The translations under genes were made by a program, and so were the position numbers. A stretch of 64,000 nt of DNA from Tritrichomonas musculus (Eukaryota; Parabasalia; Tritrichomonadida; Tritrichomonadidae). Positions 62,501 through 64,000 of this stretch are shown piece after piece. The notes beneath the pieces were generated by a model. It saw only the letters and a list, made by a program, of their open reading frames with translations, did not search any database and was not told where the DNA came from. Where the stretch lies: the NCBI GenBank assembly GCA_039105265.1, contig JAPFFF010000005.1, positions 3,271,501 to 3,335,500 on the forward strand, in the 5' to 3' direction. Within the stretch, counting starts at the first letter, position 1. Every line of letters begins with the position of its first letter.

Positions 62501-62781
62501 GTTTGATCTGGTAATTCAATTGTTATTACCTTGCGATACGGTTGAGTAAATATAATATCTTCTTCATCAATTATCATTTTACTAAATTCTTCATTTTCTA
62601 CAAGCCACTTATATTTATTTCTTATTTTGGCTACCATCAATCCATAATTACTGTTTTTCATCATGCCACTTTCAATTTTTAATATATGAATTACATCTTT
62701 TGGTGTCATGCTATGATTAATACAAACAATTGTAGAATCTTTTGATCTAGGACGTGAATGAATTCTTAAGTTAAATGCCAT
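56524..62781 (-). CDS. 2,085-residue protein with talin-like FERM head and long acidic disordered body
   Basis: The first 345 residues look like a talin-type FERM head. An F0/F1 ubiquitin-like pair comes first (NYGLMVAKIRNKYKWLVEN; ITIELPDQTCVRRNVDLRSP). Then come helices of F2 ending in KKELINIFSMKTFGSVNFIV, the place where talin has its LKTYGVSFFLV segment, and an F3 PTB-like domain (KRLTIVRKALFLTDID to KEWYFLSHRSSEIDVI). The next 1,250 residues are acidic, Ser/Asn/Glu/Asp-rich and without fold, with loosely repeated motifs such as DQSEIVKSxxSN and KNDQSE. A Gln-rich part (about 1780-1840), a Lys/Arg patch (about 1895-1910), an acidic Ser cluster and a helical end (about 1940-2085) follow. 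No talin rod or I/LWEQ domain is visible. CTTCATTTTA lies just before the ATG. Confidence 0.75.
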   Translation of the reverse strand: MAFNLRIHSRPRSKDSTIVCINHSMTPKDVIHILKIESGMMKNSNYGLMVAKIRNKYKWLVENEEFSKMIIDEEDIIFTQPYRKVITIELPDQTCVRRNVDLRSPTENVVKELCFHFKIHPYEIWGAYYDARGENILIIPNQSISEQVPDIQRIYLKQYLFPENLKPDYLSPFNMYIFQYRAMIIQGQFGNDPEDQIYLKGKSWYNSRNITNGYPHSETSRKKELINIFSMKTFGSVNFIVRFHETTEKNNYHLCEKLKRLTIVRKALFLTDIDDNKKEKVVVPFSSIKYVGIRDEFLKITFGSKEWYFLSHRSSEIDVIICQLMKKYHFTFPLTNCHSDLLLPRSYHFIENQIYFLPDNIYTTEELIQANMSILARKYAKLVNLQNDESSNEDYPLTEISINSSLDELTSIIKSQNEDGDTHKNDKIFHSIDNAKLISSIDFEDQSLRLDKLKKSLLKINELLNKENENTKYRRIKKILKRSASSQIPQNVQTENSDAVRNCSLSFSKESTDTKDDQNNGKEDIFGGSGQIQKLICDEKTAKNINLSLSQADIKANQNELKNKKYCSICSGDQIMILDDHLSFSNSYNSIFRFPQKQSVDNLPGLNSKKENCFNQKEQVDSSANETDDLDIVLVDSSTSQNIKDNEELNNIKGSTSIDQFKISSDDENNNNCNSNNDISLLNKQNETNSSEINEKIDQVEISLKDPIQASTFSKDSLQDSNKISTDLLVDNQSFVFNKDCLKEENSETDLNQISQPLIGHSLTKSNCNNYASVDFADSSAVLIKDDQTAVDDKKESIFNKSEQDDQSSESKEENVKTSEEQNGSKCILIIYSESEADDENIEEEEEEEKVDYNEIVNYNLISDTGISFNNNNSAMNKEEELIDQPSLQFENEHIDVDSDAKECILAFPNPDQISRNKSNSEESDVAAYPDNSLEKSFENKESNQCLILLLNQKNLNNNGSHSESAKNEEEIAIDSIQVNKNEPKGSNSSIDEVFAVSKADNTDNQNHANEIAEIDSIESNKSTNPTDKLFAQQESPVATQKEPNEVSESFEKVDNKSNSSQSSIEVTKNNQSEDDKSFNIVYNSFMTVINRNKDFEGIKNNQDESSKSSETINNACEAIKDEDTISHEIKDIQANPNIKDEINKDDLNGIQKADESVNNVCLTVLNNVDENKSCKNSQNDITESIKMATNINVEIESGQEQESEVTKDDSNESEESIENKDESDIKIEKNEDEKSNEITINEVINTIDHNQEAPIISSVHLDPIDSLNNETSNQQNDSSETIKNIQVEEDKSNEIKIDTNIANNDHGNEIECIKQLAKIDDSNINVTQQKDSVEDVIQPSLANSANSALIDLNGQIEANESHETLLDSNRNVIVQQADAFQVTQNEKVEDDSNISLIESKKEKEVVINSQQDKIDDSNGELVVKQQSTNEIIKNGQDESDILFEDTNHELIQQKDSSEMVNANQNKDNKSHNAENFANSALFNINKSDQSEIVKSLDSNSKLINCNHEESDKSHELVDASNDQFIQQKESVEIIKNVHDEDSKPLLQTSIVTQESSNKNNEQIKDNKDSIEVIDNTTQPSSTNYQFKVENIEDYEDEDDESSGIQICSPLVKDSQRYRETHQNFVFSPTKTQHVRSSKLQFVTQNDEKIESEDDENDSFMSRKPKSPSHRRIGYEKRLSSSAFQRRSPERFSEFPNEIYDEEESKQALTMSQSRFKKQNKNYNNDENSEYETTMKESMMSNSSYNELNDQQLNGQTINNYYNMNMTNQHIYPQSQSPYQSPQRLQIPSPSQSLQPDQFRMQLQNQNQQLMNSPSQNQQQQQLLLQSQQLQLQSMQGIPVPCFNQVTPQFVPFNQSMVSGFQLSPGLYSPSPAASPSTHIEASPQITVNVGGSKGRKSKRNKKSSKRKKDDSDCSLSYSSDDEGDDYEYNDDSSDELSISSDSGEYQTTNDLINEIETNVEKIIKKVNSKKKVVDDLRTLGNLLALLERRSNGTPKSDVLHQIIKKIKKKINRKSNKKHSYISLMNEITKTINTYFSEYRASFKDVSVRKSNEIIKIPNNNTNIDELQKSLLQIHNALSGCQDNT

Positions 62782-64000
62782 TTGCTAAAATGAAGTCGTT
62801 TTTTTACAAAAATTTTGATTTCATTCTTTTTGATTAGCTAACTCAAATTTGAATAGTTTTACATCAAAGATAAAGAAAAACTAAAGAGGCGCTTTTTAAA
62901 CAGATAAAAACGTACAGTGCGACATACAAGGGAAAGCAAATTTAATTATCTTTTTCCAATGCTAGTTTCGTCTTTTTTATAATATACATAAAAAAATCTT
63001 CAAATATTAAACATTTTGAATTCAATTATTTTATCTTAAATTAAGAAAAATAATACTTTAATTGTATAAGATTTATTGTTTTACAAAGATATTATTTAAT
63101 ATTAAATAAAATTATTATCCATAATATATAAATAGTAAAAATAAATCAGCTTTTCCTGTTTATTTGAAATATAAATGTTTTAACAATCTGAAATACATAT
63201 TTTTTGCGGCATGTGATGACAAAAAATAACAAGCAAATGGAATTTGTTATGTTAAATCTGATTAATGGCGATTAAAATGTGAAAATTATAAATGAATTAG
63301 ATATATTAAGTATTCTTTTAATTTTGGTTTTTAAAGCTCTCGATGATTGCAAAGAAATAGTAGGATAAAATATAAATATATGGGTAATCAAAAAGAAAAA
63401 TATCGCTATACATTATATTTAGTAAAGAAAACTGATATCTCCGAGATATATGATAATATTAGCTTTGCTTAGCTTTTCCCATTAAGCATATTGATCGAAT
63501 AATCGTTTTTTTCAGGTAAAAATACAAATATAACTAGATTTTTGGATAGAATCACATCATATTATTACGTTTAAAAGAATTTAAGGGATAATGAAAATAC
63601 GATCAAAAAAAAATTGATAATATTTATTCAAAACAAAGCATTTCTATACTTATTGAATTTTTTGTTGAACTAGTAATGTTTTTAATTTTTATTTTAGAGG
63701 GAAGCTTGTTTATTTTCGGTCACATACGAAAATCAAATATCTTCACAATTTTTTTATTCTCAGAAATTTTCTGAGATATATCAGTTACAATTTTGTATTA
63801 AGTAAGTTGAAATTTTTTATTTGTTTTTTATATTATTTTCAATGAGCTAATTCAAAATTTTCAGTCGGTCCAAGACAATTTGAATGGTCCAAGATATTTT
63901 TACCTATTGTATTCTTTTGAATTCTAAATCAAAAAGCTGATAAAATTGCCTCGGAAAAAAAACTATCAAAGATATCTTTCTCAAAATATACTCATTAAAC
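62782..64000. other. Intergenic, one repeat copy
   Basis: No gene is visible up to the window end. The only supported feature is the foldback relative at 63790-63911. Confidence 0.55.
63790..63911 (-). repeat. Partial copy of the GGACCATTCAAATTG foldback family
   Basis: The TTTTTATTTGTTTTTTATAT, CAATGAGCTAATTCAAAATT and CGGTCCAAGACAATTTGAAT blocks are the reverse complement of the left half of 42862-43061. It ends CAAGATATTTTTACCTATTG. Confidence 0.75.

Noticed and set aside
1-64000. Spliceosomal introns
   Set aside because: I saw no gene whose frame needs one; every recognised host gene is open from start to stop.

Overview
The window looks like nuclear DNA of an anaerobic flagellated protist, most probably a parabasalid of the trichomonad type (Tritrichomonas or a close relative). 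The reasons are: very AT-rich DNA; intron-free genes with short leaders; TCATT-type initiator sequences a few bases before many start codons, which resemble the trichomonad Inr; stop codons that often run into TAAA, as in trichomonad 3' ends; two trichomonad-style two-repeat Myb proteins; an iron superoxide dismutase; and a heavy load of Tc1/mariner, pogo-like (DDE_1) and other cut-and-paste DNA transposon remains with many short inverted-repeat elements. The species call is inference.

Layout. 1-3.8 kb: an HP1-like chromodomain/chromoshadow protein, a foldback element with a GC-rich core, a nuclear poly(A)-binding (PABPN1-like) protein divergent from a metallophosphoesterase, and an LRRC56/ODA8-like dynein-arm factor. 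3.8-11.4 kb: repeat graveyard (foldbacks, a decayed Tc1-like transposase, a decayed zinc-finger ORF). 11.4-19.3 kb: gene-dense block with a lone bromodomain protein, an FHIP-like protein, a C2/Gln-Tyr-Pro-repeat protein, tRNA-Asp, an unknown SAP-like protein and a full IRE1-type ER stress sensor. 20.9-26 kb: a Myb protein and an intact DDE_1 transposase. 27.2-31.2 kb: a palindrome with 1,566-base arms around an 826-base loop. 31.6-35.2 kb: two decayed transposases head to head and a GC-rich patch. 36.6-42.3 kb: a large WD-repeat protein, a membrane protein and Fe-SOD. 42.3-50.5 kb: nested repeats, a young mariner with another element inserted in its left terminus. 50.9-64 kb: a CEP20/FOR20-like basal body protein, a second copy of the GC-core foldback, a second Myb protein and a 2,085-residue protein with a talin-like FERM head.

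The genes are housekeeping or regulatory and stand mostly alone or in divergent pairs; nothing shows an operon. Themes are chromatin and transcription (HP1, bromodomain, two Myb, PABPN1-like), secretory and cytoskeletal traffic (IRE1, FHIP, C2, WD-repeat, talin-like) and the flagellum (LRRC56-like, CEP20-like). The items most worth following are the IRE1 whose kinase motifs are lost while its RNase residues are kept, the equal-armed 1.57 kb palindrome, the pair of foldback elements sharing a GC-rich hairpin core, the tRNA-Asp with C55, and the strong excess of the nonamer ACTTTTTGA across the window. All counts and identities were read by eye; no search or alignment was run.
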